Assembly: GCF_029952525.1 (NCBI RefSeq)
Contig: NZ_JASAOF010000007.1
Coordinates: 62,001 to 126,000 of the forward strand
Direction: 5' to 3'
Source: Saccharopolyspora ipomoeae
GTDB lineage: Bacteria; Actinomycetota; Actinomycetes; Mycobacteriales; Pseudonocardiaceae
Length of the DNA stretch: 64,000 bases
Shown here in pieces: positions 1 to 9,462 of the stretch. The first letter of the stretch is position 1. Each line of letters starts with the position of its first letter. A model generated the notes under the pieces. The model worked only from the letters and a program-made list of their open reading frames with translations, was not told the DNA's origin and searched no databases. The translations under genes and the position numbers were made by a program.

Positions 1-882
1 TGGGGCGGCAACGGCCGCTGCACCTCCATCCCCTACGCCAAGCGGGTTCCCGGCCGCGCCCGGACCCGGTCCTGGCAGACGCTGGAGGAGAACAAGCAGC
101 TTTTCGTCTACCACGACCCGCAGGGCAACCCTCCCCCGCCGGAGGTCACCATCCCGCGGATCGACGAGGTCTTCACCGACGAGTGGTCCAACTGGACCTG
201 GGACCGGGTGCAGATCGACAACTCCAACTGCCGCGAGATCATCGACAACGTCGTGGACATGGCGCACTTCTTCTACGTGCACTTCGCCTTCCCGACGTAC
301 TTCAAGAACATCTTCGAGGGCCACGTCGCCACCCAGTACCTGCACTCGCGCGGCCGCCCCGACGTGGGCGCCTCGCAGGGCAACTACGCGGGCGACGACA
401 CCCAGCTGCGCTCCGAGGCCAGCTATTACGGGCCGTCGTACATGATCAACCGGCTGTGGACCGAGTTCAAGGGCACGCCGATCGACGCGTACCTGATCAA
501 CTGCCACTACCCGGTCTCGCCGACGAGCTTCGTGCTGCAGTGGGGCGTGTCGGTCAAGAAGCTGCCCGGCCTCGACGACGAGCAGGCCGACATGGTGGCC
601 GGCAAGTTCGCCAAGTCCTTCGGCGTCGGATTCCTGCAGGACGTCGAGATCTGGCGGAACAAGTCGCGCATCGACAACCCGCTGCTGGTCGAGGAGGACG
701 GGCCGGTCTACCAGCTCCGCCGCTGGTACGACCAGTTCTACGTCGACGTCGAGGACGTCACCGAGGAGCAGACCGCCCGCTTCGAGTTCGAGGTCGACAC
801 CACCCGCGCCGTGCAGGCGTGGGAAGCCGAGGTCGCCGAGAACCTGGCCCGTCGCGAAGCCGAGGAGGTCGGCAACTCATGA
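1..882 (+). CDS. kshA: 3-ketosteroid 9-alpha-hydroxylase oxygenase subunit KshA (5' truncated by window edge)
   Basis: Terminal oxygenase of the two-component Rieske monooxygenase that 9-alpha-hydroxylates 3-ketosteroids; with KstD activity this opens ring B. The frame is open from base 1, so 293 C-terminal residues are visible and most of the Rieske cluster-binding part is missing. The stretch NVVDMAHFFYVHFAFP carries the N-x2-D/H-x4-H arrangement that binds mononuclear iron in this family, and the following text (WGVSVKKLPGL) also fits KshA. The stop overlaps the next start as ATGA (879-882). The reductase partner kshB lies at 14626-15654. Assignment is strong; only the N-terminus is unseen. 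Confidence 0.93.
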   Translation, partial: WGGNGRCTSIPYAKRVPGRARTRSWQTLEENKQLFVYHDPQGNPPPPEVTIPRIDEVFTDEWSNWTWDRVQIDNSNCREIIDNVVDMAHFFYVHFAFPTYFKNIFEGHVATQYLHSRGRPDVGASQGNYAGDDTQLRSEASYYGPSYMINRLWTEFKGTPIDAYLINCHYPVSPTSFVLQWGVSVKKLPGLDDEQADMVAGKFAKSFGVGFLQDVEIWRNKSRIDNPLLVEEDGPVYQLRRWYDQFYVDVEDVTEEQTARFEFEVDTTRAVQAWEAEVAENLARREAEEVGNS

Positions 883-1178
883 CGGCCGCGCGCACCGACG
901 TCCCGGCCAGCACCACCGCGGACCAGCGGCTGTACCTGGAGGGAGGCCTGCGCCCGCTGCCCTGCACCACGTGCGGGGTGCGGGTGCTGGTCAAGAAGCT
1001 CAGCCCGGAGCAGACCAGCATCCAGTGGACCACCTCCACCGAGGCGTGCCCGGAGATCTCCGCGCGCATCGCCGAGGGCGAGCACCCCGCGCTGGTCGAC
1101 ACCTGCCCCCGGCTGCGCGCGACCATCGAGCACGCGATCAGCGAAGGCATCCTCGACGTTCCCGAAACCGGCAACTGA
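879..1178 (+). CDS. Small conserved-looking protein translationally coupled to kshA, function unknown
   Basis: A 99-residue protein starting inside the kshA stop (ATGA overlap), so the two are almost certainly co-translated. I do not recognise a named family. Visible features are a CTTCG motif (C-x2-C) about residue 30 followed by basic residues, and two further cysteines (TEACPE, DTCPRL) about residues 53 and 75. Four cysteines in a small soluble protein could suggest metal or cluster binding, but no classical ferredoxin spacing is present. No signal peptide or membrane segment. Its position suggests an accessory role with KshA (inference only). Confidence 0.75.
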   Translation: MTAARTDVPASTTADQRLYLEGGLRPLPCTTCGVRVLVKKLSPEQTSIQWTTSTEACPEISARIAEGEHPALVDTCPRLRATIEHAISEGILDVPETGN

Positions 1179-1192
1179 ATCCGAAACACCGG

Positions 1193-1206
1193 TGAAACGA
1201 GTTACC
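1193..1206. promoter_or_regulatory. KstR-type operator upstream of kstR
   Basis: tgaaacgagttacc matches TnnAACnnGTTnnA except the last base. It lies 78 bp upstream of the kstR start, which fits autoregulation as known for mycobacterial kstR. Confidence 0.65.
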
Positions 1207-1283
1207 GATTCCATCGTGTTAGCGTGATCTCGCGGGTGGCGCGATCCGCCTTTCCGCCGACGGGCTAGGGGGCTTTTGCGTCG

Positions 1284-1928
1284 ATGACTTCTGCTGCCAA
1301 TCGGAACGGCCCCACCAATCGGAACGGCAGGGGCGGCAACGCGCTCAACCCGATGGCCGAGGACGAGATCACCGCCACCGCGCAGCGCGACCGCCGCAAG
1401 CGGATCATCGACGCGACCATGACCTTCGCCGACAAGGGCGGCTTCGACGCGGTGCAGATGCGGGCCGTGGCAGAGCGCGCGGACGTCGCCCTGGGCACGC
1501 TCTACCGCTACTTCCCGTCCAAGATCCACCTGCTGGTGGCCGGCCTCGTCCGCGAGCTGGAGCGCATCCAGGAGCGCCTGGACCGCGCTCCGGTGCGCGG
1601 TGACACGCCCTACGAGCGGCTGCTCTTCGTGCTGGGCAGGCTCACCCGCGCGTTCCAGCGCAACCCGAACCTCTCCGAGGCGGTGACCCGCGCGCTGATG
1701 TCGGCCGACGCCTCCGCGGCGACCGAGGTCGACGCGGCGAACCGGATGATGGAGGGCATGTTCATCGCGGTGATGAGCGACGGCGAGCCCAGCGAGGAGC
1801 AGGTGGCCGTGGCCCGGGTGATCGGCGACGTGTGGCTGTCGAACCTGGTGGCGTGGGTGACCCGCAGGGCCTCGGCCACCGACGTCTCCAACCGCCTGGA
1901 ACTGACGGTCCGGCTCCTCCTCCGATGA
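1284..1928 (+). CDS. kstR: TetR-family cholesterol-catabolism repressor KstR
   Basis: A 214-residue TetR repressor. The DNA-binding domain (about residues 35-85, including VQMRAVAERADVALGTLYRY and FPSKIHLL) and the C-terminal segment VIGDVWLSNLVAWVTRRAS are those of KstR. KstR represses sterol uptake and degradation genes and is released by steroid-acid CoA thioesters. An N-terminal extension of about 33 residues, rich in Asn and Gly, precedes the helix-turn-helix. A possible Shine-Dalgarno (ctaggggg) precedes ATG 1284, and a KstR-type box is upstream. A second, very similar gene lies at 52954-53559; which of the two is the orthologue of mycobacterial kstR cannot be settled from sequence reading alone. 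Confidence 0.88.
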   Translation: MTSAANRNGPTNRNGRGGNALNPMAEDEITATAQRDRRKRIIDATMTFADKGGFDAVQMRAVAERADVALGTLYRYFPSKIHLLVAGLVRELERIQERLDRAPVRGDTPYERLLFVLGRLTRAFQRNPNLSEAVTRALMSADASAATEVDAANRMMEGMFIAVMSDGEPSEEQVAVARVIGDVWLSNLVAWVTRRASATDVSNRLELTVRLLLR

Positions 1929-1940
1929 ATTACCACCACG

Positions 1941-1954
1941 TAGAACTCGTTATC
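1941..1954. promoter_or_regulatory. KstR-type operator upstream of the second TetR gene
   Basis: tagaactcgttatc matches TnnAACnnGTTnnA except the final base. It sits between the kstR stop and the TetR start at 2026, so this regulator is probably itself under KstR control. Confidence 0.6.
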
Positions 1955-2025
1955 CATTTGAATTCTGCGGTACGCGGCGAACAACCACGAATCCGCCCGG
2001 GGCCGCCGAGCGTTAGGCTCGTCCC

Positions 2026-2589
2026 ATGACCGAACCCGTTCGCCAGGTCGTCGAAGGTCGCCGCGCCGACACCGTGCGCAGGTTGCTGGACGCGACCGTC
2101 GAAGAGCTCGCCGAGCGCGGGTTCGGGTCGATGACCGTGCGCTCGGTCGCCGAGCGTGCCGAGGTCTCCCGGGCCACCGCCTACTCCTACTTCTCCTCCA
2201 AGGAGCACCTGGTCACCGCGGTGTTCTGGAAGCGGATCCAGGCCCTGCCGCCGAGCGGCGCCGACCGCACCGGCAAGCCCGGTGACGACGTGGCGCAGGT
2301 GGTGGACACGATCGCGCGGATGCTGGCCGCCGAGCCGGCCCTGGTGCGGGCGTGCACCACGGCGCTGCTGGCCGACCAGCAGGAGGTCAAGCGGCTGCGC
2401 GACGAGATCGGCAACGAGGTGTACCGGCGCCTGACCGACGCGGTCGGCGAGGCCGATCCGACCGCGCTGGACGCCGTGATGACGGCGTTCGTGGGCTCGC
2501 TGGTGCTGGCGGGCAGCGGTTACCTGCCGATGGAGCGGATGGCCTCGCACCTGGCCGGCATCACCGACCGGGTGCTGCCGCGGGCCTGA
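2026..2589 (+). CDS. TetR/AcrR-family transcriptional regulator, target unknown
   Basis: A 187-residue protein with an N-terminal TetR helix-turn-helix (about residues 14-62; TVRSVAERAEVSRATAYSYF followed by SSKEHL). The C-terminal ligand domain resembles neither KstR nor KstR2, so the effector is unknown. A KstR-type box lies 72 bp upstream. The last 29 bp overlap, tail to tail, the 3' end of mceG on the other strand. The position beside kstR and mceG suggests a role in steroid or Mce-type lipid uptake, but this is inference. Confidence 0.82.
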   Translation: MTEPVRQVVEGRRADTVRRLLDATVEELAERGFGSMTVRSVAERAEVSRATAYSYFSSKEHLVTAVFWKRIQALPPSGADRTGKPGDDVAQVVDTIARMLAAEPALVRACTTALLADQQEVKRLRDEIGNEVYRRLTDAVGEADPTALDAVMTAFVGSLVLAGSGYLPMERMASHLAGITDRVLPRA

Positions 2590-3553
2590 TGCTGCTCCGC
2601 ACGCTCTCCCGCGCGGCGGGCGGCAGCTGGTCGAGCATCCCCAGCACGCGGTCCTGACGCCGCCGCACGGCCTGACGTTCCGGCATCCCGGCGCTGACCG
2701 GCAGCTGCTCCGGCACGCCCACCACCCGCTCGGCGGCGGCGATCCGGCCGCTGGCCAGCCACTGCTGCTCGCGGTCGATGCTGGCCTGGTCCTTCTCCTC
2801 GCTCATCCCGATCGGGCCGGTCCGGTCGCCGCTGAGGAACTGCGCGACCACCGGATCTTCGCTGGTGAGCAGGACTTCGCGCGGCCCGAACAGGACGAGT
2901 TCGCGGCGGAAGAGCATGCCGAGGTTGTCCGGCACGGTGCGGGCGAGGTTGATGTTGTGGGTGACGATGAGGATCGTCGCGTCGAGCTGCGCGTTGATGT
3001 CGATGAGCAGCTGCGAGAGGTAGGCGGTGCGCACCGGGTCGAGGCCGGAGTCCGGTTCGTCGCAGAGGATGATCTCGGGGTCGAGCACGAGCGCGCGGGC
3101 CAGTCCGGCGCGCTTGCGCATGCCGCCGGAGATCTCACCGGGCAGCTTGTCCTCGGCGCCGGTGAGGCCGACCATCTCCATGCGTTCCAGCACGATCCGG
3201 CGGATCTCGGCCTCGGTCTTGCGGGTGTGCTCGCGCAGCGGGAACGCGACGTTGTCGAACAGGTCCATCGACCCGAACAGCGCGCCGTCCTGGAACAGCA
3301 CGCCGAAGAGCTTGCGGATCTCGTAGAGCTCGTGGTCGCTGCACGAGCAGATGTCGACGCCGTTGACCAGGCAGCGCCCGTTCTCCGGCTTGAGCAGGCC
3401 GATCATGGACTTCAGGAACACCGACTTGCCGGTTCCCGAGGGGCCCAGCAGCGCCGAGACCTCGCCCTGCGGGAGGGTGAAGCCCACGTCCCGCCAGATC
3501 GTCTGCGGGCCGAAGGACTTGCTCAACCCCTCGATCACGACTTCAGCACCCAT
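2561..3553 (-). CDS. mceG: Mce-transporter ATP-binding protein MceG (Mkl)
   Basis: A 330-residue ABC ATPase of the MlaF/MceG type that energises Mce lipid and sterol importers; in mycobacteria MceG is shared by Mce4, the cholesterol importer. Visible motifs: Walker A GPSGTGKS about residue 37, signature SGGMRKRAGLARAL about residue 142, Walker B IILCDEPDSGLDP, and the switch histidine in VTHN. After about residue 250 a charged tail follows, as in actinobacterial MceG. No YrbE permease or Mce substrate-binding genes are in the window, so the partners must be elsewhere. The 3' end overlaps the convergent TetR gene by 29 bp. Confidence 0.9.
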   Translation of the reverse strand: MGAEVVIEGLSKSFGPQTIWRDVGFTLPQGEVSALLGPSGTGKSVFLKSMIGLLKPENGRCLVNGVDICSCSDHELYEIRKLFGVLFQDGALFGSMDLFDNVAFPLREHTRKTEAEIRRIVLERMEMVGLTGAEDKLPGEISGGMRKRAGLARALVLDPEIILCDEPDSGLDPVRTAYLSQLLIDINAQLDATILIVTHNINLARTVPDNLGMLFRRELVLFGPREVLLTSEDPVVAQFLSGDRTGPIGMSEEKDQASIDREQQWLASGRIAAAERVVGVPEQLPVSAGMPERQAVRRRQDRVLGMLDQLPPAARESVRSSIRPAAAPGR

Positions 3554-3617
3554 ACCGCACTCCTCGCGACGTCGTCGTCGTTCGCGCTTCGGGAAGTCCT
3601 GTCACCGCTGGAACTTC

Positions 3618-4379
3618 TCAGCGGCGGTAGTAGGCGTGGGTCGCCGTGGCTCCGCCGTCGGCGACGAACTCGGCGCCGGTGCAGTAGGTGCTCTCCTCGG
3701 AGGCGAGGAAGACGATGAGCCCCACGATGTCCTCGGGCTGGCCGATGCGGCCGAGCGGGACCATGTCGCCGATCGGGCTCAGATCCGTGTCCTCGCCGGT
3801 GAACTCGCGGGTCATGCCGGTGTCGAACATGCCGGGGTGCACCGAGTTGACGCGGATGTTGCGCGGTCCGAGCTCGGTGGCCGCGGCCTTGGTCATGCCG
3901 CGGATGGCGAACTTGCTCGCGGTGTAGGCCACCAGCTGCGGCATGCCGCCGAGGCCCTCCACCGAGGAGAAGTTCACGATCGACCCGCCGCCGGCCGCGG
4001 TGAGCGCGGGCGTGGCGGCGCGCATGCCGAGGAAGGTGCCGAACTGGTTGACCCGCACGATGCGCTCGTAGTCGGCCAGCGAGGTCTCCTCCAGGGCGGA
4101 GAACATGAGCACGCCGGCGTTGTTGACCAGGACGTCGAGGCGCCCGAAGCGCTCGGTGGCGTGGTCGACCGCGGCGCTCCAGTCGTGCTCGTCGGAGACG
4201 TCGAGGTGCGCGTAGCTCGCGGATTCGCCGAGCTCGTCGGCGAGTTCCTTGCCGGGTGCGTCGAGGATGTCGCCGATGACCACCGAGGCGCCTTCGGCGA
4301 CGAAGCCGCGCGCGATGGCAGCGCCCTGCCCTCGTGCCGCGCCGGTGACCAGTGCGACCTTTCCCGCGAGCCGTCCCAT
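3618..4379 (-). CDS. Short-chain dehydrogenase, probable 3-alpha/20-beta-hydroxysteroid dehydrogenase
   Basis: A 253-residue classical SDR. It shows the nucleotide-binding motif TGAARGQG near residue 14, NNAG about residue 87, and the catalytic Ser (FSSVEG), Tyr and Lys (YTASK) about residues 137-155. The sequence style (MGRLAGKVALVTGAARGQGA) resembles bacterial 3-alpha(20-beta)-hydroxysteroid dehydrogenases such as Mycobacterium FabG3. A likely job is interconverting steroid hydroxyl and keto groups. It is divergent from the CYP123/CYP51 operon across a region with two KstR-type boxes. The exact substrate is inferred. Confidence 0.85.
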   Translation of the reverse strand: MGRLAGKVALVTGAARGQGAAIARGFVAEGASVVIGDILDAPGKELADELGESASYAHLDVSDEHDWSAAVDHATERFGRLDVLVNNAGVLMFSALEETSLADYERIVRVNQFGTFLGMRAATPALTAAGGGSIVNFSSVEGLGGMPQLVAYTASKFAIRGMTKAAATELGPRNIRVNSVHPGMFDTGMTREFTGEDTDLSPIGDMVPLGRIGQPEDIVGLIVFLASEESTYCTGAEFVADGGATATHAYYRR

Positions 4380-4422
4380 GCGCCGCCCTCCCTGCCGATG
4401 ACAACCGGTACCCGCACGAGAC

Positions 4423-4436
4423 TAGAACACGTTCTC
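4423..4436. promoter_or_regulatory. KstR-type operator in the SDR/P450 divergent promoter
   Basis: tagaacacgttctc matches 13 of the 14-position pattern TnnAACnnGTTnnA. It lies 44 bp upstream of the SDR start on the minus strand. Confidence 0.75.
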
Positions 4437-4477
4437 GACATAAGGGAAGGTGCGTTGGAGCGCGGCGTGACAACAAC

Positions 4478-4491
4478 CGGAACTTGTTCTC
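4478..4491. promoter_or_regulatory. Second, weaker KstR-type operator before the P450 operon
   Basis: cggaacttgttctc keeps the AACnnGTT core but lacks the outer T and A. It is 58 bp upstream of the plus-strand P450 start, so the intergenic region could carry one box per direction. Confidence 0.5.
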
Positions 4492-4548
4492 GATTCAGTC
4501 GCGAGCAGGCTTGCCGGAACTCGCCGAGCCGTACTAGCGTCTGGACAC

Positions 4549-5742
4549 ATGTCCAGTGGTGTGGTGTTCAGCCCCTACGACTACGCCGTGCACGACGACC
4601 CGTACCCGACCTACGCGCGGTTGCGCGACGAGGCACCGGTCTACCGCAACGACGAGCTCGACTTCTGGGCGCTGTCCCGGCACGCGGACGTCGCCGCGCT
4701 GTTCCGGGACAACACCCGGCTGTCCAACGCCAACGGCGTCTCCCTCGACCCGGCCGCCTGGGGACCCGACGCGCACCGGACCATGTCGTTCCTCGCGCTC
4801 GACGACCCCCGGCACAACCGGCTGCGCTCGCTGGTCTCCCGCGGTTTCACCCCGCGCCGGGTCCGCGACCTGCAACCGCGCATCCTCGAACTCGCCCGCC
4901 ACCACCTGGAACCCGCGCTGGAGTCCGGGGAGTTCGACTTCGTCGCCGACTTCGCCGGCAAGTTCCCGATGGACGTCATCTCCGAGCTGATGGGCGTGCC
5001 GGAGGCCGACCGCGACCGGCTGCGGGAGCTCGCCGACACCGTGATGCACCGCGAGGAAGGCGTTTTCGACGTGCCGCAGGCCGCGATGGAGGCCTCGCTG
5101 CACCTGGTCGGCTACTACGCCGACATGCTCGCCGAGCGCCGCCGCTCCCCCACCGACGACCTCACCTCCGCGCTGCTGGCCGCCGAGATCGACGGCGACC
5201 GGCTCAGCGACGAGGAGATCATCGCGTTCCTGTTCCTGATGGTCGTCGCGGGCAACGAGACCACCACGAAACTGCTGGCCAACGCCGTGCACTGGGCGCA
5301 CCTCAACCCCGACGAGCGGGCCAAGCCCTTCGCCGACCCGGAGCGGGTCAGCGACTGGATCGAGGAGACGCTGCGCTACGACACCTCCAGCCAGATGGTC
5401 GCGCGCACCGCCACCGAGGACGTCCCGCTGGACGGCGGCACGATCCCCGCCGGAGCCCGGGTGCTGCTGCTGATCGGTGCCGCCAACCGGGATCCGCGCG
5501 CCTTCGCCGATCCCGACCGCTACGACCTCGACCGCCGGGGCGAGAACCCGCTGGTCAGCTTCGGCGGCGGCACGCACTTCTGCCTCGGCGCGCACCTGGC
5601 GCGGCTGGAAGCGCGGATCGCGCTGACCGAGTTCGTCGGGCGGGTCGAGAACTACGACGTCGACCTCGACCGCGCGCGGCGGGTGCACTCCAGCAACGTG
5701 CGCGGCTTCGCCACCCTGCCCGTTCGCGTGGAAAGCAGGTAG
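4549..5742 (+). CDS. Cytochrome P450, CYP123-like
   Basis: A 397-residue soluble P450. It has the oxygen-binding I-helix motif AGNETT, the ExxR motif in EETLRY, and the heme-cysteine motif FGGGTHFCLGAH. Text such as SPYDYAVHDDPYPTYARLRDEAP and EIIAFLFLMVVAGNETTTKLLANAV closely resembles Mycobacterium CYP123. As there, it is followed by an SDR, CYP51 and a ferredoxin. The CYP123 substrate is not established. The operon context and the KstR-type boxes upstream suggest a sterol or steroid substrate. The next gene starts 2 bp after the stop. Confidence 0.87.
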   Translation: MSSGVVFSPYDYAVHDDPYPTYARLRDEAPVYRNDELDFWALSRHADVAALFRDNTRLSNANGVSLDPAAWGPDAHRTMSFLALDDPRHNRLRSLVSRGFTPRRVRDLQPRILELARHHLEPALESGEFDFVADFAGKFPMDVISELMGVPEADRDRLRELADTVMHREEGVFDVPQAAMEASLHLVGYYADMLAERRRSPTDDLTSALLAAEIDGDRLSDEEIIAFLFLMVVAGNETTTKLLANAVHWAHLNPDERAKPFADPERVSDWIEETLRYDTSSQMVARTATEDVPLDGGTIPAGARVLLLIGAANRDPRAFADPDRYDLDRRGENPLVSFGGGTHFCLGAHLARLEARIALTEFVGRVENYDVDLDRARRVHSSNVRGFATLPVRVESR

Positions 5743-5744
5743 CC

Positions 5745-6520
5745 ATGCCCAGATTCGAACCGAACCCGGAACGCAGGCCGACCGCGATCGCCGGTGCCTC
5801 GGCCGGGATCGGCGCGGCCACCGCCCAGGCCCTGGCCGCCGCAGGTCACCCGGTGGCGCTCGGCGCGCGCCGAGTGGACAAGTGCGAGGAGCTCGCCGCG
5901 AAGATCCGCGCCGACGGCGGTCAGGCCGTCGCCGTGCCGCTCGACGTCACCGACGACGAGTCGGTGAGCGCGTTCGTCGCCCGCACCCGCGAGGAGCTGG
6001 GCGAGGTCGAGATCCTGGTCTACGGCGCGGGTGATCTCGACGCCGACCTGGTGCACGAGATGGACGGCCCGCGCTTCGCGGGCCAGCTGGACGTGCACCT
6101 CGGCGGCGCGCACCGCCTGGTGTCGCGGATCGTGCCCGGGATGGTGGAGCGGCGGCGCGGCGACGTGGTGTTCATCGGCTCCGACGTCGTCCCCAAACCG
6201 CGCCCCCGGATGGGCGCCTACGTGCCGGCCAAGGCCGGGCTGGAGGCGATGGCCCGGACGATGCGCATGGAGCTGGAGGGCACCGGCGTGCGCGCCAGCG
6301 TCGTCCGGCCCGGCCCCACCTCCACCTCGATGGGCATGCAGTGGGACCACGACACCACCCAGGCCGTGCTCGACGACTGGGTGAAGTGGGGTCTGGCGCG
6401 GCACCCGTACTTCCTGCGCGCCTCCGACATCGCCGACGCCGTGCACCACGTGGTCTCCGCGCCGCGCGGCGTGCACCTGAGCCTGATCGAGGTCGAGCCC
6501 GAAGCACCCCTGGAGGAGAC

Positions 6521-6524
<4 letters not shown>
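5745..6524 (+). CDS. Short-chain dehydrogenase of the CYP123-CYP51 operon (Rv0765c-like)
   Basis: A 259-residue SDR with the Rossmann motif GASAGIGAA near residue 17 and YVPAK as the catalytic Tyr-Lys region. The usual catalytic Ser is in GSD about 15 residues earlier. It lies between the two P450 genes, 2 bp after one stop and overlapping cyp51 by an ATGA junction, so it is surely co-transcribed. In sterol 14-demethylation chemistry an SDR could oxidise or reduce intermediates. The assignment to that step is inference from gene order, which matches the Mycobacterium CYP51 locus. Confidence 0.83.
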
Positions 6525-8070
<1,546 letters not shown>

Positions 8071-8071
8071 C

Positions 8072-8623
8072 ATGCCCGCTTACCCTCGGGAAGAACTGGA
8101 ACGCATGGTCCAGCACTGGCTGGACGAGAACGCGCGCTGCGAACGGCTCGGCGACTGGAAACCGTTGGCGCAGCTCTACACCCACGACGCCACCTACGGG
8201 TGGAACACCGGGCCCGGCGAGGACTTCATGACGGTGGGCCGCGACGAGATCCGCGACATCGCACTGGGCGTGGAGATGGAGGGCCTGCAGGGCTGGAGCT
8301 ACCCGTACCAGCGGGTGCTCATCGACGAGAAGCAGGGTGAGGTGATCGGGTTGTGGAAGCAGGTCGCCGACGCGAAGCGACCCGACGGGACTCCGTACCA
8401 GGTGGCCGGTATCGGCGGGAGCTGGTTCCGCTACGGCGGCGACATGATGTGGTCGTGGCAGCGGGACTTCTTCGACTTCGGAAACGCCGCGCACCTGTTC
8501 CTGGAGATGATCAAGGCGGACGTCCTCTCGCCCGGGATGAAGAAGCGCATGGAGGTCGCCGCGTCCGGCGTGCCGCAGCCCGGTCACTACCGCAAGGGCA
8601 CGGCACCGCTGGAGCTGTGGTGA
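8072..8623 (+). CDS. NTF2/SnoaL-like protein of the CYP51 operon
   Basis: A 183-residue protein with the short-helix-then-curved-sheet composition of the NTF2/SnoaL fold (LGDWKPLAQLYTHDATYGW is typical of that family's start). It starts one base after the ferredoxin stop, so it is in the same operon. Mycobacterium has a comparable gene (Rv0762c) next to its CYP51-ferredoxin pair. No catalytic role can be assigned; members of this fold include ketosteroid isomerases, cyclases and binding proteins. Confidence 0.75.
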   Translation: MPAYPREELERMVQHWLDENARCERLGDWKPLAQLYTHDATYGWNTGPGEDFMTVGRDEIRDIALGVEMEGLQGWSYPYQRVLIDEKQGEVIGLWKQVADAKRPDGTPYQVAGIGGSWFRYGGDMMWSWQRDFFDFGNAAHLFLEMIKADVLSPGMKKRMEVAASGVPQPGHYRKGTAPLELW

Positions 8624-8646
8624 CCGGCGAGGGAACGGGAGCGACG

Positions 8647-8838
8647 ATGGAGATCGTGGTCGACTTCGACCTGTGCGAGGCCAACGGCATGTGCGAGGCC
8701 GTGGCGCCGGACGTCTTCGAGATCGATGACGACGACAACCTGCTCGTCAAGGCGGATCCGACCCCGGAGCTGCGGGATTCGATCGAGCAGGCGGTGCAGT
8801 CCTGCCCGAAGGCCGCGCTGTCGCTGGAGGAGGACTGA
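8647..8838 (+). CDS. Second small ferredoxin (FdxD-like)
   Basis: A 63-residue acidic ferredoxin with CEANGMC near residue 10 and SCPKAA near residue 52, again a three-cysteine 3Fe-4S pattern with Asn-Gly where a fourth ligand would be. It resembles FdxD, the ferredoxin of mycobacterial cholesterol clusters. Two different ferredoxins in one P450 operon suggest separate preferences for CYP123-like, CYP51 or the distant CYP125. ATG 8647 was preferred over an upstream GTG because the preceding ggagcg is a possible ribosome site and the protein then has family length. Confidence 0.85.
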   Translation: MEIVVDFDLCEANGMCEAVAPDVFEIDDDDNLLVKADPTPELRDSIEQAVQSCPKAALSLEED

Positions 8839-8842
8839 GGCG

Positions 8843-9322
8843 ATGCCGAAAGCACGTCCTCCGCAGCTGGATTCACCGGTGGTCGGGAAGGTCATCAAGG
8901 CGGCCTCGCGGGCGAACACGCGGCTCTACCGGCTCACCGGCGGGGTGCTGGGCAGCAGGTGGCGGGTCGGCAGCGCGTTCCCCCGGGGCATCCCGATCTG
9001 CCTGGTGACCACCACCGGCAAGCGCAGCGGCCGGCCGCGCACGGCTCCGCTGCTGCACCTGCGCGACGGCGACCGGGTCGTCCTGGTCGCCTCCCAGGGC
9101 GGTCTGCCGCGCCACCCGGACTGGTACCACAACGTCCGCGCCAACCCCGAGGTCACGGTCCAGATCAAGCGCGACATCCGCAGCATGAAGGCCCGCACGG
9201 CAACTCCGCGGGAACGAGCCGACCTCTGGCCCCGCCTGGTCGACATGTACGCCGACTTCGACGACTACCAGTCCTGGACGGACCGGGAGATCCCGGTCGT
9301 CATCTGCGAACCCGTCCCCTGA
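8843..9322 (+). CDS. F420-dependent nitroreductase-family (Ddn-like) protein
   Basis: A 159-residue protein of the deazaflavin-dependent nitroreductase family, small split-barrel enzymes that use reduced F420. Hallmarks are the central GIPICLVTTTGKRSGRPRT and the WYHNVRANPEVTVQ segment that binds cofactor in this family. The physiological substrate is unknown; a hydride transfer to an enone of a steroid is conceivable. It is the last gene of the plus-strand operon and is followed by an 80-bp palindromic element. Confidence 0.83.
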   Translation: MPKARPPQLDSPVVGKVIKAASRANTRLYRLTGGVLGSRWRVGSAFPRGIPICLVTTTGKRSGRPRTAPLLHLRDGDRVVLVASQGGLPRHPDWYHNVRANPEVTVQIKRDIRSMKARTATPRERADLWPRLVDMYADFDDYQSWTDREIPVVICEPVP

Positions 9323-9380
9323 CCCGAACCCCACTCGGCCCCTCCCGCTCCGGCGGGGTCCGGTGGTGCGGAGCCGCGGG

Positions 9381-9460
9381 CTGTTGGACAGTTTTAGCCA
9401 TAATCACCCATGATCGATGTCCGAAATGTCGGGACAATTATGGCTAAAACTGTCCAACAG
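9381..9460. repeat. 80-bp palindromic element, copy 1
   Basis: Two perfectly complementary 24-base arms (9381-9404 and 9437-9460) enclose a 32-base centre. The inner part of each arm contains gacagttttagccataat. The same geometry recurs at 21352-21431, with outer arm bases that differ but still pair. It lies between two convergent genes and ends 2 bp from the stop of the minus-strand gene. A bidirectional terminator or a miniature mobile element are both possible; no flanking target duplication is evident. Confidence 0.9.
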
Positions 9461-9462
9461 CC

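Noticed and set aside
4478..4491. Treating every AACnnGTT in the window as a KstR site
   Set aside because: The core alone is too short and occurs inside coding regions by chance. Only sites in promoter regions were listed, and this one is marked weak because both outer bases miss.
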